Shown: positions 33,071 to 41,756 of the stretch, piece by piece
Layout: the number at the start of each line of letters is the position of its first letter
Numbering within the stretch: position 1 is the first letter of the stretch
Origin: Microbacterium sp. MYb54
Lineage (GTDB): Bacteria; Actinomycetota; Actinomycetes; Actinomycetales; Microbacteriaceae
Direction of reading: 5' to 3'
DNA: 64,000 bases
Assembly (NCBI RefSeq): GCF_002979515.1
Contig: NZ_PCPA01000015.1
Coordinates: forward strand, 23,485-87,484
Translations under genes and position numbers: made by a program
The notes under the pieces: generated by a model
What the model was told of the DNA's origin: nothing
Database searches by the model: none
Seen by the model: only the letters and a program-made list of their open reading frames with translations

Positions 33071-35080
33071 TCAGTCCGTGCGCGGCCGCTCCGGAGCATC
33101 CGTCGCATCGGGGTCCGTGGGCTCAGTGGCGCCGGCATCCAGCGCCGCGTCGACGACCGCATCGACCTCCGCCGGCGGGATGATGTCGATCGCCTCCGTC
33201 GCGGCCTCGTACACCTCGGCGAGCGAGTCGTCGACGGTCGACTCGTCGATCCAGTCGAGGTCGTCCTCGGAGTGGTCGTACTCCACCGGCACCAGCGCGA
33301 AGTCGTCGCCGTACTCCTCGAGGCCCGCCATGACGCTGTGCCGAACGGCCGCCTTGGCATAGCGCTCACGCAGGATCAACGGATCACGCCGCAGATCCTT
33401 CATGAAGGCGATCATCATGAACCCCATGATGATCGCGAAGGGCAGCGCGGCGATGATGGTCACGTTCTGCAGCGACTTCAGCCCGCTCCCTTCCTCGCCG
33501 GAGACGAGCAGCACCGCGGCGATGACTCCCACGAGCGATCCCCAGACGATCGTCACCCAGCGGGTCGGCTCCGGTCGCCCCTGCTGTGACAGGGTGCCCA
33601 TGACGAGCGACGACGAGTCCGCGCCGGTGATGAAGAAGATCGAGATGAGCAGGATGAGCAGGATGCTGGTGATCAGCGGGAACGGCAGGTTCTCCAGCAC
33701 ACCGAAGAGCACCTCCTCCGGCGGATCCACCGTGAGGGCCGCTCCGTCCATCTGCTGCTGGATGGCGGTGGACCCGAAGATCGCGAACCAGACGAGGGAG
33801 ATGGCCGAAGGGACGAGAATCACGACCGACACGAACTGACGCAGCGTGCGGCCGCGCGAGATCTTCGCGATGAACATTCCCACGAACGGCGACCACGAGA
33901 TCCACCACGCCCAGTAGAAGATCGTCCAGCCCGACAGGAACGCCTGAGCCTCGTCACCCTGAGATGCCGAGCGCGCGATCATCTGCGGCAGATCGCCGAC
34001 GAACTGCACCGCGACCGAGGGGATCACGTTGAGGATGAGCATCGTCGGTCCGACGAAGAACACGAAGAAGGCGAGCACGAGAGCCATGACCGCGTTGATG
34101 TTCGACAGAGCGCGGATGCCCTTGGAGACACCAGAGACCGCGGACGCGATGAAGCACGCGGTGAGAACAGCGATGACCGCGATCAACACGCCGTTTCCGA
34201 GCTCGCCGATGCCGCTGACGAGCTCGACGCCGTGCCCGATCTGCAGCGCACCCAGACCGAGCGAGGCCGCGGTGCCGAAGAGCGTGACGATGATGGCGAA
34301 GATGTCGATGGTGCGGCCGATCGGACCGGCGGTGCGGCCCTCGCCGAGGAGCGGCGCGAAGATCGAGGAGATCAGCGGCGCACGCCCGCGGCGGAAGGCG
34401 CCGTAGGCGATCGCCCCACCGACGAGCGCGTAGAAGGACCACGCCTGCGGGCCCCAGTGGTACAGCACCTGCGCCTGTGCCGTGTGCATGGCCTCGAGGG
34501 TGTTCGCCTCGACGGTTCCGGGCGGCGGGTTCTCGAAGAACGTCAGCGGTTCGGCGGCACCCCAGAAGACGAGCCCGATGCCCATTCCGGCGGCGAACAG
34601 CATCGAGATCCAGGAGAACATCGAGAACTGCGGTTCTTCGTCGTCGCGACCGAGGGGGATGCGGCCGTAGCGGCTGAAGCCGACGAACAGCATGAACACC
34701 AGGACGATCGTGGCGACGGTGGTGAAGAAGAAGCCGAAGTAGTCGACGACCCAGGCGAGCACTGCCGAGGTGGTGCCCGAGAGGTTGTCGCCGGCGAACA
34801 CACCCCAGGCGATGAACGCGACGACGAGTGTGAGTGCGACACCGAACACGAGCGGGTCGGTGCGGTAGGTGCGACCGGTCTCTTCCACCGAGACACCGGG
34901 CACGAGTGCCGGATGCACGCTGCGCGGCGGCACCACGGCGATCTCTCGGACGATCTTGCGTGCGGCCTCGCCGGCCTTCGCAGGGAGGCGGTTCACGCCC
35001 GTGCCTGTGGCATCCGTGCGGGGGCGCGGAGGGTTCTTTCCTGCGGAGCGTGCGTCGGGCTTCTCGTCAGGGGTCTCCAT
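33071..35080 (-). CDS. BCCT-family betaine/choline/carnitine-type transporter
   Basis: A 669-residue secondary transporter with about 12 membrane helices. It has BCCT signatures G-M-G-I-G-L-V-F-W-G-A-A-E-P and W-T-I-F-Y-W-A-W-W-I-S-W-S-P-F-V-G followed by I-S-R-G-R-T-L-R-Q-F. The N-terminus is about 85 residues, mixed and proline-rich. The C-terminal tail of about 100 residues is strongly acidic (D-H-S-E-D-D-L-D-W-I-D-E). Such tails may take part in osmotic sensing. ATG 35080 follows AGGATGGG; ATG 35098 lacks a ribosome-binding site. The leader holds a large branched inverted-repeat structure. Substrate is probably a compatible solute. Confidence 0.9.
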   Translation of the reverse strand: METPDEKPDARSAGKNPPRPRTDATGTGVNRLPAKAGEAARKIVREIAVVPPRSVHPALVPGVSVEETGRTYRTDPLVFGVALTLVVAFIAWGVFAGDNLSGTTSAVLAWVVDYFGFFFTTVATIVLVFMLFVGFSRYGRIPLGRDDEEPQFSMFSWISMLFAAGMGIGLVFWGAAEPLTFFENPPPGTVEANTLEAMHTAQAQVLYHWGPQAWSFYALVGGAIAYGAFRRGRAPLISSIFAPLLGEGRTAGPIGRTIDIFAIIVTLFGTAASLGLGALQIGHGVELVSGIGELGNGVLIAVIAVLTACFIASAVSGVSKGIRALSNINAVMALVLAFFVFFVGPTMLILNVIPSVAVQFVGDLPQMIARSASQGDEAQAFLSGWTIFYWAWWISWSPFVGMFIAKISRGRTLRQFVSVVILVPSAISLVWFAIFGSTAIQQQMDGAALTVDPPEEVLFGVLENLPFPLITSILLILLISIFFITGADSSSLVMGTLSQQGRPEPTRWVTIVWGSLVGVIAAVLLVSGEEGSGLKSLQNVTIIAALPFAIIMGFMMIAFMKDLRRDPLILRERYAKAAVRHSVMAGLEEYGDDFALVPVEYDHSEDDLDWIDESTVDDSLAEVYEAATEAIDIIPPAEVDAVVDAALDAGATEPTDPDATDAPERPRTD

Positions 35081-35107
35081 GGCATCCCATCCTGTCATGT
35101 GAGGTGT

Positions 35108-35204
35108 CTGCGCGCAGGGGTGCGAGAACCCAGACGATCGTTGCGATCCGCGGCGAGTCGGGGCGCGATGCGCCTCACGGATGCCCGACGGTCTGGGTTT
35201 CTCG
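35108..35204 (-). other. Branched inverted-repeat leader upstream of the BCCT gene
   Basis: In the BCCT leader, 35123-35135 pairs with 35191-35204 (13 bp with one bulge). Inside this closing stem are GTCGGG/CCCGAC (35157-35162 with 35184-35189) with a nested GCGC/GCGC hairpin (35163-35166 with 35170-35173), and GATCG/CGATC (35136-35140 with 35144-35148). As RNA on the minus strand this is a three-way junction. A perfect palindrome CTGCGCGCAG (35108-35117) follows, before the start codon. It may be a cis-regulatory RNA; I do not recognise a known class. Confidence 0.5.
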
Positions 35205-35418
35205 GGCGTGCCGCTTCGACCATGACCGCCCGCGCGCCCGCTTCAGGCCATCACTCGAGAACAGGCCGATTCCCGCGCCAAGTGCCTGATTCGGCGTGAT
35301 GGCCTGACCTCACACACCCGAGCACGCAGACGGGAGCACCCCCGGGAAACGGGCGCGCCCCCGGAAGACGGGAGCCCGCCCGGATCAGGCCCTGGAGCAT
35401 GCCCTGCCCGGAAGGCGG
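35205..35418. other. Intergenic stretch with REP-like element B
   Basis: The whole gene-free stretch is 35081-35418 (338 bases). Besides the branched leader and element B at 35243-35307 it holds G/C-rich sequence with several CGGGAG(C/A) runs. I see no gene in it. Confidence 0.6.
35243..35307. repeat. REP-like element B, copy 2
   Basis: A 65-base element in the same orientation as 32973-33037. It has a perfect 12-bp outer stem (TCAGGCCATCAC at 35243-35254 with GTGATGGCCTGA at 35296-35307) and an inner CAGGC/GCCTG pairing. The two copies flank the BCCT gene as direct repeats. Confidence 0.75.
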
Positions 35419-37119
35419 CTAGCGCAGGCGGCGGCCGACCCCGGCGAAGAGCGAGTGCAGCAGCGGGAGCACCGACACGCAGATCAGAGTGATGCCCAAC
35501 GGCGGCACTGACGGGACGAGCAGCGCACCGCCGATGAGCAGCGCCGCGAAGAGCACTCCCGAGGCGATGCGCCGGGCGATGCCCTCGAGCCGGTCGAGAC
35601 GACGCTCCAGGCGCGAGGTGTCGAACGAGACGGTGCCGTCGTCGATGCGGGTGATGATCTTGTCGATACGACCGGGCAGACGCCAGGTCGTGCTCATCGT
35701 GCCCATCGCCTGACTCGCGAACGCCTGCACGATGTTGCCGCTCTCGTCACGCAGCAGACGCCCGGCATAGGGCTCGGCGGCGTCCCACACGTTGAAGGCG
35801 GGGTCGAGGCCGCTGCACATGCCCGACGTCAGCGAGACGGCGCGGATCAGCAGCAGCATGTTCTCGGGCAACTGCAGCGGGAGCGTGCGCACCATGTCGC
35901 CGAACTCCTCGGCGAAGTCGCGGAACTCCCGCGGGTCGACCTTGCTCAGCTCGGCGAAACCCATGCCGCCGAAGCGAGCGAACAGAGCGGTCAAGGCGCG
36001 TTCGAGCTCACCGGTGTCGGCGGAGGGCAGCAGGACGCCGATCTCCTGTGCCGCGGCGACGAGGCCATGACTGTCACGGCCCGCGACTGCGATGAGCAGC
36101 GTGCGCAGGCCGTCGCGGAGGCTCGCAGGGATCTCGGCCATCATGCCGAAGTCGATGAAGGTGAGGCGGAAGTTCCGGCCCGACTCTCCTGCGCCCGAGG
36201 GGGCGGGAGTGACGAAGATGTTGCCCGGATGCGGGTCGGCGTGCACGAAGCTGTGCGTGAACACCTGGTCGAACATGACCTCGGCGAACACCGCTGCGAC
36301 CTCGGACGGATCGATCCCGGCCGCGCGCAGGGCTTCGGTGTCGTTGATCTTGATCGCAGTGACGTCCGAAAGCGTGAGCACCCGGCGGGTCGAACGCTCC
36401 CAGACGATCTCGGGGGTGTCGACGCGGGGGTCGTCGGCGAAGTTCTCGCGGAACCTCTCGGCACTCGCGGCCTCGTGCAGGTAGTCGATCTCCTCGAGGC
36501 TGGTCGCGGCGAACTCCTCGACCAGCGCGGGCGCATCGACGCGGTCGGCGACGATACGCACGCGGGTCAGCCACCGCGCGACCCGGCGGAGGGCTGCGAG
36601 ATCGACCGCCACGATCTCGTCGATGCCCGGTCGCTGCACTTTGACCACGACGTCTTCGAGCCCGGTATCGGCCGCATCGAGGGCCGAGAGCCTGGCGCGG
36701 TGCACCTGGCCGAGGGATGCCGCCGCGACCGGGGTGTCATCGAACCACGCGTAGGCACGCTCGAGCGGGATGCCCAGCTCTGCTTCGGCGAGCGCGCGGA
36801 TCGCGGGCGTGGGCACGGGCGGAACCTCGTCCTGCAGCCCTTCGAGCTCCTTCGTGATCTCCGGTGGCAGCACGTCGAGGCGCGACGACATGAACTGTCC
36901 GACCTTGATCATGAGGCCGCCGAGCTCGACCGCGAGAACGTGGAAGCGACGCGCGAACGTCTGCATCCGCTGCCCGCGCGTGCGCTCCGCGATCCTGCTC
37001 ATCCCGAAACGCGGGAGTACGAGCTCGAACCACCAGATCTTGAGGAATTCTCGCCCCGCGAACGACAGGATGCGGCGGTACCTGGCGCGGTGAACGCCCT
37101 GTGCCGCAGCATCCGTCAT
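35419..37119 (-). CDS. ABC1/UbiB (AarF) atypical kinase-like protein
   Basis: A 566-residue protein with the ABC1 family motifs in order: K-V-G-Q (KxGQ, about residue 72), A-S-L-G-Q-V-H (Ala-rich loop), V-V-V-K-V-Q-R-P-G (ATP lysine), H-A-D-P-H-P-G-N-I-F (catalytic loop) and F-I-D-F-G-M (DFG-like). Two C-terminal hydrophobic helices (about 505-550) anchor it in the membrane. ATG 37119 follows AAGGAG. In actinobacteria these proteins are linked to quinone or lipid metabolism; the exact role is not known. The next gene upstream, a PadR regulator, is 45 bases away and may be co-transcribed. Confidence 0.85.
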   Translation of the reverse strand: MTDAAAQGVHRARYRRILSFAGREFLKIWWFELVLPRFGMSRIAERTRGQRMQTFARRFHVLAVELGGLMIKVGQFMSSRLDVLPPEITKELEGLQDEVPPVPTPAIRALAEAELGIPLERAYAWFDDTPVAAASLGQVHRARLSALDAADTGLEDVVVKVQRPGIDEIVAVDLAALRRVARWLTRVRIVADRVDAPALVEEFAATSLEEIDYLHEAASAERFRENFADDPRVDTPEIVWERSTRRVLTLSDVTAIKINDTEALRAAGIDPSEVAAVFAEVMFDQVFTHSFVHADPHPGNIFVTPAPSGAGESGRNFRLTFIDFGMMAEIPASLRDGLRTLLIAVAGRDSHGLVAAAQEIGVLLPSADTGELERALTALFARFGGMGFAELSKVDPREFRDFAEEFGDMVRTLPLQLPENMLLLIRAVSLTSGMCSGLDPAFNVWDAAEPYAGRLLRDESGNIVQAFASQAMGTMSTTWRLPGRIDKIITRIDDGTVSFDTSRLERRLDRLEGIARRIASGVLFAALLIGGALLVPSVPPLGITLICVSVLPLLHSLFAGVGRRLR

Positions 37120-37164
37120 CGCGTGGCTCCTTCGCAGGTCCCCACCCGATGCCGCACTGCGCGG

Positions 37165-37800
37165 TCAGTCCTGCGCGAGGATCGAGTACAGCCTACGGCG
37201 GGCCTCGTCGAGGACCTCGATCGTCTGCTGCACCTGCTCGGGCGAACCGCTGCGACCGACCTGGGCGGCAGCGGCTGCGAGGTCGACGCCTGCCTTGGGC
37301 AGTGCGTTGAACCGGGCGCTGTCGCGATGGCCGTCCTTGCCGGACGACGACTCCCACGGAGCAGGAGTCTCGGAGCTCTCGTCGGCGATCGCGCGACCGG
37401 CCTCAGTGAGCGAGTAGGTCTTGCGGCCGTTCTGCTCCTCGGCCTCGATGAGTCCTTCATCGGCGAGCAGCTGCAGCGTCGGGTACACCGAGCCGGCGCT
37501 CGGCTTCCAGGTGCCGCCGCTGCGCTCGGCGATCTCGTTGATGATCTGGTAGCCGTGCATCGGCTTCTCGGCGAGGAGCGACAGCACTGCCGCGCGGACG
37601 TCGCCGCGGGCCATGCGGGAGCCTCCGGAGGGGCGGGACTCGAAGGACTTGCGGAGCTGGTCCATCGCCTCGAAGATCGCGGATGCCGGACCGCCGGGGC
37701 CCGTGCCGAAACCGGAGCCGCCGAAGAGTCCGCCGGGTCCGCCGTTGCTCCCGGGGCCGCCGTTGCCGCCGAACGGGTTGGAGGGGAATGCGTTGTTCAT
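37165..37800 (-). CDS. PadR-family transcriptional regulator
   Basis: A 211-residue regulator. A Gly/Pro/Asn-rich tail of about 40 residues precedes a PadR winged helix (about 63-140: V-R-A-A-V-L-S-L-L-A-E-K-P-M-H-G-Y-Q-I-I-N-E-I, then P-S-A-G-S-V-Y-P-T-L-Q-L-L). The end is Ala/Gln-rich and helical. ATG 37800 follows a perfect AGGAGG. A palindrome AACGATATATCGTT lies 31 bases upstream. It probably represses itself and perhaps the ABC1 gene. Confidence 0.9.
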   Translation of the reverse strand: MNNAFPSNPFGGNGGPGSNGGPGGLFGGSGFGTGPGGPASAIFEAMDQLRKSFESRPSGGSRMARGDVRAAVLSLLAEKPMHGYQIINEIAERSGGTWKPSAGSVYPTLQLLADEGLIEAEEQNGRKTYSLTEAGRAIADESSETPAPWESSSGKDGHRDSARFNALPKAGVDLAAAAAQVGRSGSPEQVQQTIEVLDEARRRLYSILAQD

Positions 37801-37818
37801 GATGACCTCCTGCTGCGG

Positions 37819-37846
37819 TGAACGATACTCAACGATATATCGTTCA
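37819..37846. promoter_or_regulatory. PadR operator candidate
   Basis: AACGATATATCGTT (37831-37844) is a perfect 14-base palindrome. In addition, TGAACGAT (37819-37826) and ATCGTTCA (37839-37846) form a wider inverted pair. Both lie just upstream of the PadR start, the usual place for PadR autoregulation. Confidence 0.65.
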
Positions 37847-37876
37847 GTCTGGAGGTTGGGTGGGAGTTTTCGATGC

Positions 37877-37907
37877 GTCAGCCCCGTCAGCCCCGTCAGC
37901 CCCGTCA
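37877..37907. repeat. 9-nt tandem repeats ending at the MAP stop codon
   Basis: GTCAGCCCC occurs three times and a fourth GTCAG continues into the gene. The fourth TCA (37905-37907) is the complement of the methionine aminopeptidase stop. Read on the minus strand this gives four in-frame TGA codons spaced nine bases apart. Confidence 0.9.
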
Positions 37908-38678
37908 GCGCGACGGCAGCGTCAGGATCTCCGCGCCATCCTCGGTGATCGCGATCGTGTGCTCGCTGTGGGCCGTGCGGCATCCGGTCGCGCTCCGCAG
38001 CGTCCAGCCATCGGCGTCTGTGCGGAGCTCGTCGGTGTCGGCCATCACCCACGGCTCGAGCGCGAGGAGGAGACCCGGCCGCAGCTTGTAGCCGCGGCCC
38101 GGACGCCCGTCGTTCGCGACGTGCGGATCCTGGTGCATGGTCGAGCCGATGCCGTGACCGCCGAACTCGAGGTTGATCGGGTATCCGGCCGCGCTCAGCA
38201 CTGAGCCGATCGCGTGCGACAGATCACCGATGCGGGCGCCGGGGCGGGCTGCGGCGATGCCGGCCGCGAGCGCACGCTCGGTCGCGGCGATCATCGCGAG
38301 GTCGCCAGGCGCCGGGTTTCCGCCGACCACGAAACTGATCGCCGCGTCGGCCGAGATACCGCGCAGAGTGACGGCGAGATCGAGCGTGAGCAGGTCGCCA
38401 TCGACGAGCCGGTAGCCGTGGGGCATGCCGTGCAGCACGGCGTCGTTCACTGCGGTGCAGACGTAGTGACCGAAGGGGCCGCGACCGAAGGAGGGCGCAT
38501 AGTCGACGTAGCAGGACTCGGCTCCGGCTTCCTCGATCAGCTCCCGCGCCCAACGGTCGAGGTCCAGCAGGTTCACACCGACCGCAGCGCGGCTCTTCAA
38601 GGCATGCAGGATGTCGCCGACAAGGGCGCCGGCCGCTCGCGCACGGCCGAGTTCGTCGGCGTTCAAGATCTCGATCAT
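37905..38678 (-). CDS. map: Type I methionine aminopeptidase
   Basis: A 257-residue MAP-fold protein with the five metal ligands in context: Asp in L-T-L-D-L-A-V-T, Asp in S-A-D-A-A-I-S-F, His in G-G-H-G-I-G, Glu in A-L-E-P-W-V and Glu in H-S-E-H-T-I-A-I, plus the substrate His in A-V-L-H-G-M-P. It removes N-terminal Met from new proteins. Actinobacteria often carry more than one copy, and this one is linked to an XRE regulator, not ribosomal genes, so it may be an accessory copy. ATG 38678 follows GAGGAG. Confidence 0.9.
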   Translation of the reverse strand: MIEILNADELGRARAAGALVGDILHALKSRAAVGVNLLDLDRWARELIEEAGAESCYVDYAPSFGRGPFGHYVCTAVNDAVLHGMPHGYRLVDGDLLTLDLAVTLRGISADAAISFVVGGNPAPGDLAMIAATERALAAGIAAARPGARIGDLSHAIGSVLSAAGYPINLEFGGHGIGSTMHQDPHVANDGRPGRGYKLRPGLLLALEPWVMADTDELRTDADGWTLRSATGCRTAHSEHTIAITEDGAEILTLPSR

Positions 38679-38702
38679 GGGCTCTCCTCGTAGGATCCAA
38701 TA

Positions 38703-38733
38703 ACTATCCCGGTAATACTATCCCGGGATTAGT
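38703..38733. promoter_or_regulatory. Direct-repeat operator between map and the XRE gene
   Basis: ACTATCCCGG occurs at 38703-38712 and 38717-38726 (14-base period), and the second copy continues into the palindrome TCCCGGGA. The sites fill the space before the XRE start and overlap likely -10 elements for both directions. Confidence 0.6.
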
Positions 38734-39039
38734 ATGGGCATCATGATGGTTCGGATGCCGCTCACTCTCGCTGAGATCGAACGCGGCGAGCGCCTCGGAG
38801 CCCTGCTGCGACAGGCACGCGGCGAGCGGTCGATGCTGACCGTCGCGCTCGATGCCGGCATCTCCCCCGAAACCCTGCGGAAGATCGAGTCCGGTCGCGT
38901 GGCAACCCCCGCATTTTCGACGATCGCGGCGATCGCCGACGTGCTGCACATCTCGCTGGATGCCGTGTGGGCCGAAGTCGGCTCCCGCGCCGACGACACC
39001 CGCACCGACGACACCCGCGCACAGAGCATCGCCTCCTGA
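38734..39039 (+). CDS. XRE-family helix-turn-helix regulator
   Basis: A 101-residue protein with an XRE helix-turn-helix (about 23-78: L-G-A-L-L-R-Q-A-R-G, S-M-L-T-V-A-L-D-A-G-I-S-P-E-T-L-R-K-I-E-S-G-R). It is followed by a low-complexity tail with repeated D-D-T-R. It is divergent from map with repeat operators between. The start is uncertain: ATG 38734 has no ribosome-binding site and may be leaderless; ATGs at 38743 and 38746 are alternatives. Confidence 0.8.
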   Translation: MGIMMVRMPLTLAEIERGERLGALLRQARGERSMLTVALDAGISPETLRKIESGRVATPAFSTIAAIADVLHISLDAVWAEVGSRADDTRTDDTRAQSIAS

Positions 39040-39223
39040 GCTCCGGGCGGGCGCGCCCGGCCCCGTCGCCTCCGGGCTGTGCTTCGGCAGACCCACCGGG
39101 CTGTTCCCCCACCCCGTCGCACTGCCTGATCCGTGCACACGCCCGGGCGCCGCGCAAGCCCGGTGACGCACACAGGAAGTCGTGTTTAGCTCGGGGAATT
39201 GTCGACTTGGGGGAGTGAGACGT

Positions 39224-40912
39224 TTGGCACAGAGCGATCGACCGGAGACCAATCCACCGGAGAGCAGCAAGAGCACGTCGGGGTCCATCCGAGTGAGCGT
39301 GATTGTCCCTGTGTTCGCACCAGGGCCGTCATTCGATGACCTCATCGCCTCTCTCGACAGACAGACTTTGGACCCCGCGTCGTTCGAGGTGCTCCTCTGC
39401 GACGACGGTTCCGGCGAGCCGACGGGTGCTCGTCTTGCCGACGTCGCCCGCGACCGGCCGAACGTGCGAGTGCTCTCGTTGGAGCGCTCCGGATGGCCGG
39501 GCATGCCGCGAAATCACGGGGTCGACGCCGCGCGGGGGACGTACGTGCAATTCGTCGACCAGGACGACTACCTGTTCGATGGAGCGCTCGAGAAGCTGTG
39601 TGACTACGCGGATCTGAACGGCTCCGACGCCATCGTCGGCAAAGAGGTCGGCATCGGCCGTCGCCTTCCGAGTCGGATCTTCAGCCACGACATCCCGCGT
39701 GCGATTCTCGGAACCGATCCGCTTCTCGAGATGCTCACGCCGCACAAGATGTTCCGCACGGCGTTCCTGCGTGCCAACGGTATCCGCTTCCCCGAAGGCC
39801 GAGTGCGGCTCGAGGACCACCTGTTCGTGATGCAGGCGTACTTCGCAGCTTCGACGATCTCGGTCCTCGCCAGCGAGCCCTGCTACGCGTGGGTCAAGCA
39901 GCCCGGCAGCGCGAGCTCTTCGCGCATCGATCCCGAGACCTACTTCCCACACCTGGAGACGGTGCTCGACGTGGTCGAGACGAACACCGAGCCGGGCAAG
40001 CTGCGCGACCGACTTCTGCGGCACTGGTTCCGCGGCAAGGTGCTGAAACGACTCGCCGGGCGTCAGATGGTCAGGTATCCCGACGACTATCGCGAACGCC
40101 TGCTCGACGTGGTCACGCCGCTGGTACAGAAGCACTTCGGGCCCGGCGTCGATGCAGGCCTCGGCTTCCCGCACCGGGTCCGCGCAGCGCTGCTGCGCGC
40201 AGACCGTCGCGACGACCTGTTGCGCCTCGCGGAGTTCGAAGCCGACATCACCTGTCGAGCCGTCGTCACGGCCGCGCGCTGGTCTCGCGGTGGAGGCCTG
40301 CACCTCACGCTCCGCATCACTCTCGCGCGAGACGGCAAGGACGCTTTCGTCTTCGAGTCATCGCTCCCCGCCCCGAAAGAGACGGAGCCCGCCGGCATCG
40401 ACGCTTCGAGCGCGGGGGACTCTCGCACGAAGAGCCGCGGCCCCAAGAAGATCACGCGCTTGACCTCCTTGCCCGTGTCGACGATCGAGGGTCTGCCGGC
40501 AAACCTCCTGGTCGTCGACCGCGAGCTTCGCAACGACCGAGTCGAGGTCTTCCTCCGCGACGCGGCGACCGGCGCAGAACGCCGCCTCGGCGGTCGACGC
40601 CTGGCCAACCTCGATGCCACCCGAGTCTCGATCGATCCGCTGAAGGCGTTCGGACCGAACGACGAATCTCGCGGCGGCGCTCTCGCCGTGAAGGTCCGCC
40701 GTGCCGGTTGGACGTTCGAGGCCCCCCTCGAGGCCACTCCGGCTGTTCTCGCCAGCGCCGGACGCTCGCCGCTTCTGGCCGGTCGCACCTGCACCCTCGC
40801 GGTGACGGAAGGCGAGGCGGTAGAACTCCACCGCCAGTGGCCGGGCGGACGCGTGAAGGACTTCGCCGGTCGGAGCGTCCGGAAGTTCCGCGGCCTCCTC
40901 CGGCGAGGCTGA
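39224..40912 (+). CDS. Family 2 glycosyltransferase
   Basis: A 562-residue protein. Residues about 20-230 form a GT-A family 2 domain: V-S-V-I-V-P-V-F, L-L-C-D-D-G-S-G, P-R-N-H-G-V-D-A-A-R-G and the DxD-type Q-D-D. The C-terminal half has beta-rich sequence with no recognised domain. The P-R-N-x-G and D-Q-D-D pattern resembles wall-polymer transferases of the TarS type. TTG 39224 is preferred because GGGGGAG lies about nine bases upstream; GTG 39215 is possible. No other cell-wall genes are adjacent. Likely role: glycosylation of a wall polymer. Confidence 0.75.
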   Translation: MAQSDRPETNPPESSKSTSGSIRVSVIVPVFAPGPSFDDLIASLDRQTLDPASFEVLLCDDGSGEPTGARLADVARDRPNVRVLSLERSGWPGMPRNHGVDAARGTYVQFVDQDDYLFDGALEKLCDYADLNGSDAIVGKEVGIGRRLPSRIFSHDIPRAILGTDPLLEMLTPHKMFRTAFLRANGIRFPEGRVRLEDHLFVMQAYFAASTISVLASEPCYAWVKQPGSASSSRIDPETYFPHLETVLDVVETNTEPGKLRDRLLRHWFRGKVLKRLAGRQMVRYPDDYRERLLDVVTPLVQKHFGPGVDAGLGFPHRVRAALLRADRRDDLLRLAEFEADITCRAVVTAARWSRGGGLHLTLRITLARDGKDAFVFESSLPAPKETEPAGIDASSAGDSRTKSRGPKKITRLTSLPVSTIEGLPANLLVVDRELRNDRVEVFLRDAATGAERRLGGRRLANLDATRVSIDPLKAFGPNDESRGGALAVKVRRAGWTFEAPLEATPAVLASAGRSPLLAGRTCTLAVTEGEAVELHRQWPGGRVKDFAGRSVRKFRGLLRRG

Positions 40913-41026
40913 CCTCGCCTCCCCGGCTCCCATCCACGCGTCGTCGGGCCGGAGCGGGGTCGTGAATCTTGCCACATCGAACGAATAACGATAGATTTCA
41001 GTTGTTCTTCGATGAAAGGCTGAGCC

Positions 41027-41515
41027 ATGGGAAAAGCGACGATCGTCGTGCTGCGCATCGTGATCGCGGTGGCACTGCTCGGGTCACTGGCGGTGCAGGC
41101 ATTGATCGTGCCGTTGCTGTGGCTGGACCTCGGCGAAGGTGAGCTGTGGGGCCGAATCCTCCTGGTGTCACTGGTCGTGCTGGGGGTCGGCACGCTCCAG
41201 GTGTTCGGCGTGTGCGTGTGGGGACTGCTGACGAAGGTGCGGCGCGACTCGATCTTCTCGGAGTCGTCCTTCCGGTACGTCAATGTGATCATCGGCGCGA
41301 TCCTCGTCGCGGCGGCGCTCACCTGGGCCCTGGCCGCACTCCTCGCGCCGACCGACATCGCTCCCGGCGTCGTGGCTCTGATCGGTGGCGCCGGGGTGGT
41401 GCTCGCCGGGATGGCGCTGCTCGTCGTCGTGATGAAGGCGCTGTTGCGGCAGGCGATCGACCGCGAAGCCGAGGCGCGGTCGCTGCGCTCAGAGCTCGAC
41501 AACGAGGTGATCTGA
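41027..41515 (+). CDS. DUF2975 membrane protein
   Basis: A 162-residue protein with four membrane helices (about 6-28, 40-66, 84-108, 116-140). Proteins of this form are annotated DUF2975 and are usually followed, as here, by a tiny XRE regulator. ATG 41027 follows GAAAGG, and the stop shares one base with the XRE start. Upstream, ATCGAA and TTCGAT (40976-40981 and 41008-41013) form a spaced inverted pair that may be an operator. The function is unknown. Confidence 0.8.
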   Translation: MGKATIVVLRIVIAVALLGSLAVQALIVPLLWLDLGEGELWGRILLVSLVVLGVGTLQVFGVCVWGLLTKVRRDSIFSESSFRYVNVIIGAILVAAALTWALAALLAPTDIAPGVVALIGGAGVVLAGMALLVVVMKALLRQAIDREAEARSLRSELDNEVI

Positions 41516-41748
41516 TGCCCGTCGTAGTCGATATCGACGTGATGATGGCGCGGCGGAAGATGAGTGTCGGCGAGCTGGCAGACCGCATCGGCATCACTCC
41601 GACCAATCTCGCCGTGCTGAAGAACGGTCGCGCGAAGGCCGTGCGGTTCACGACGCTCGACGCACTGTGCGTGGCCCTCGAATGCCAACCCGGCGACCTG
41701 CTGCGATGGGAACCGGAGCCGGGCACCCCATCCGCCCACGCGGACTGA
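41515..41748 (+). CDS. Small XRE-family regulator (YozG-like)
   Basis: A 77-residue helix-turn-helix protein: V-D-I-D-V-M-M-A-R-R-K-M-S-V-G-E-L-A-D-R-I-G-I-T-P-T-N-L, then V-R-F-T-T-L-D-A-L-C-V-A-L-E-C-Q-P-G-D-L-L. This is the YozG type. It is coupled to the DUF2975 gene by a one-base overlap (TGATG). It probably regulates the pair. Confidence 0.85.
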   Translation: MPVVVDIDVMMARRKMSVGELADRIGITPTNLAVLKNGRAKAVRFTTLDALCVALECQPGDLLRWEPEPGTPSAHAD

Positions 41749-41756
41749 CCTTCCTC

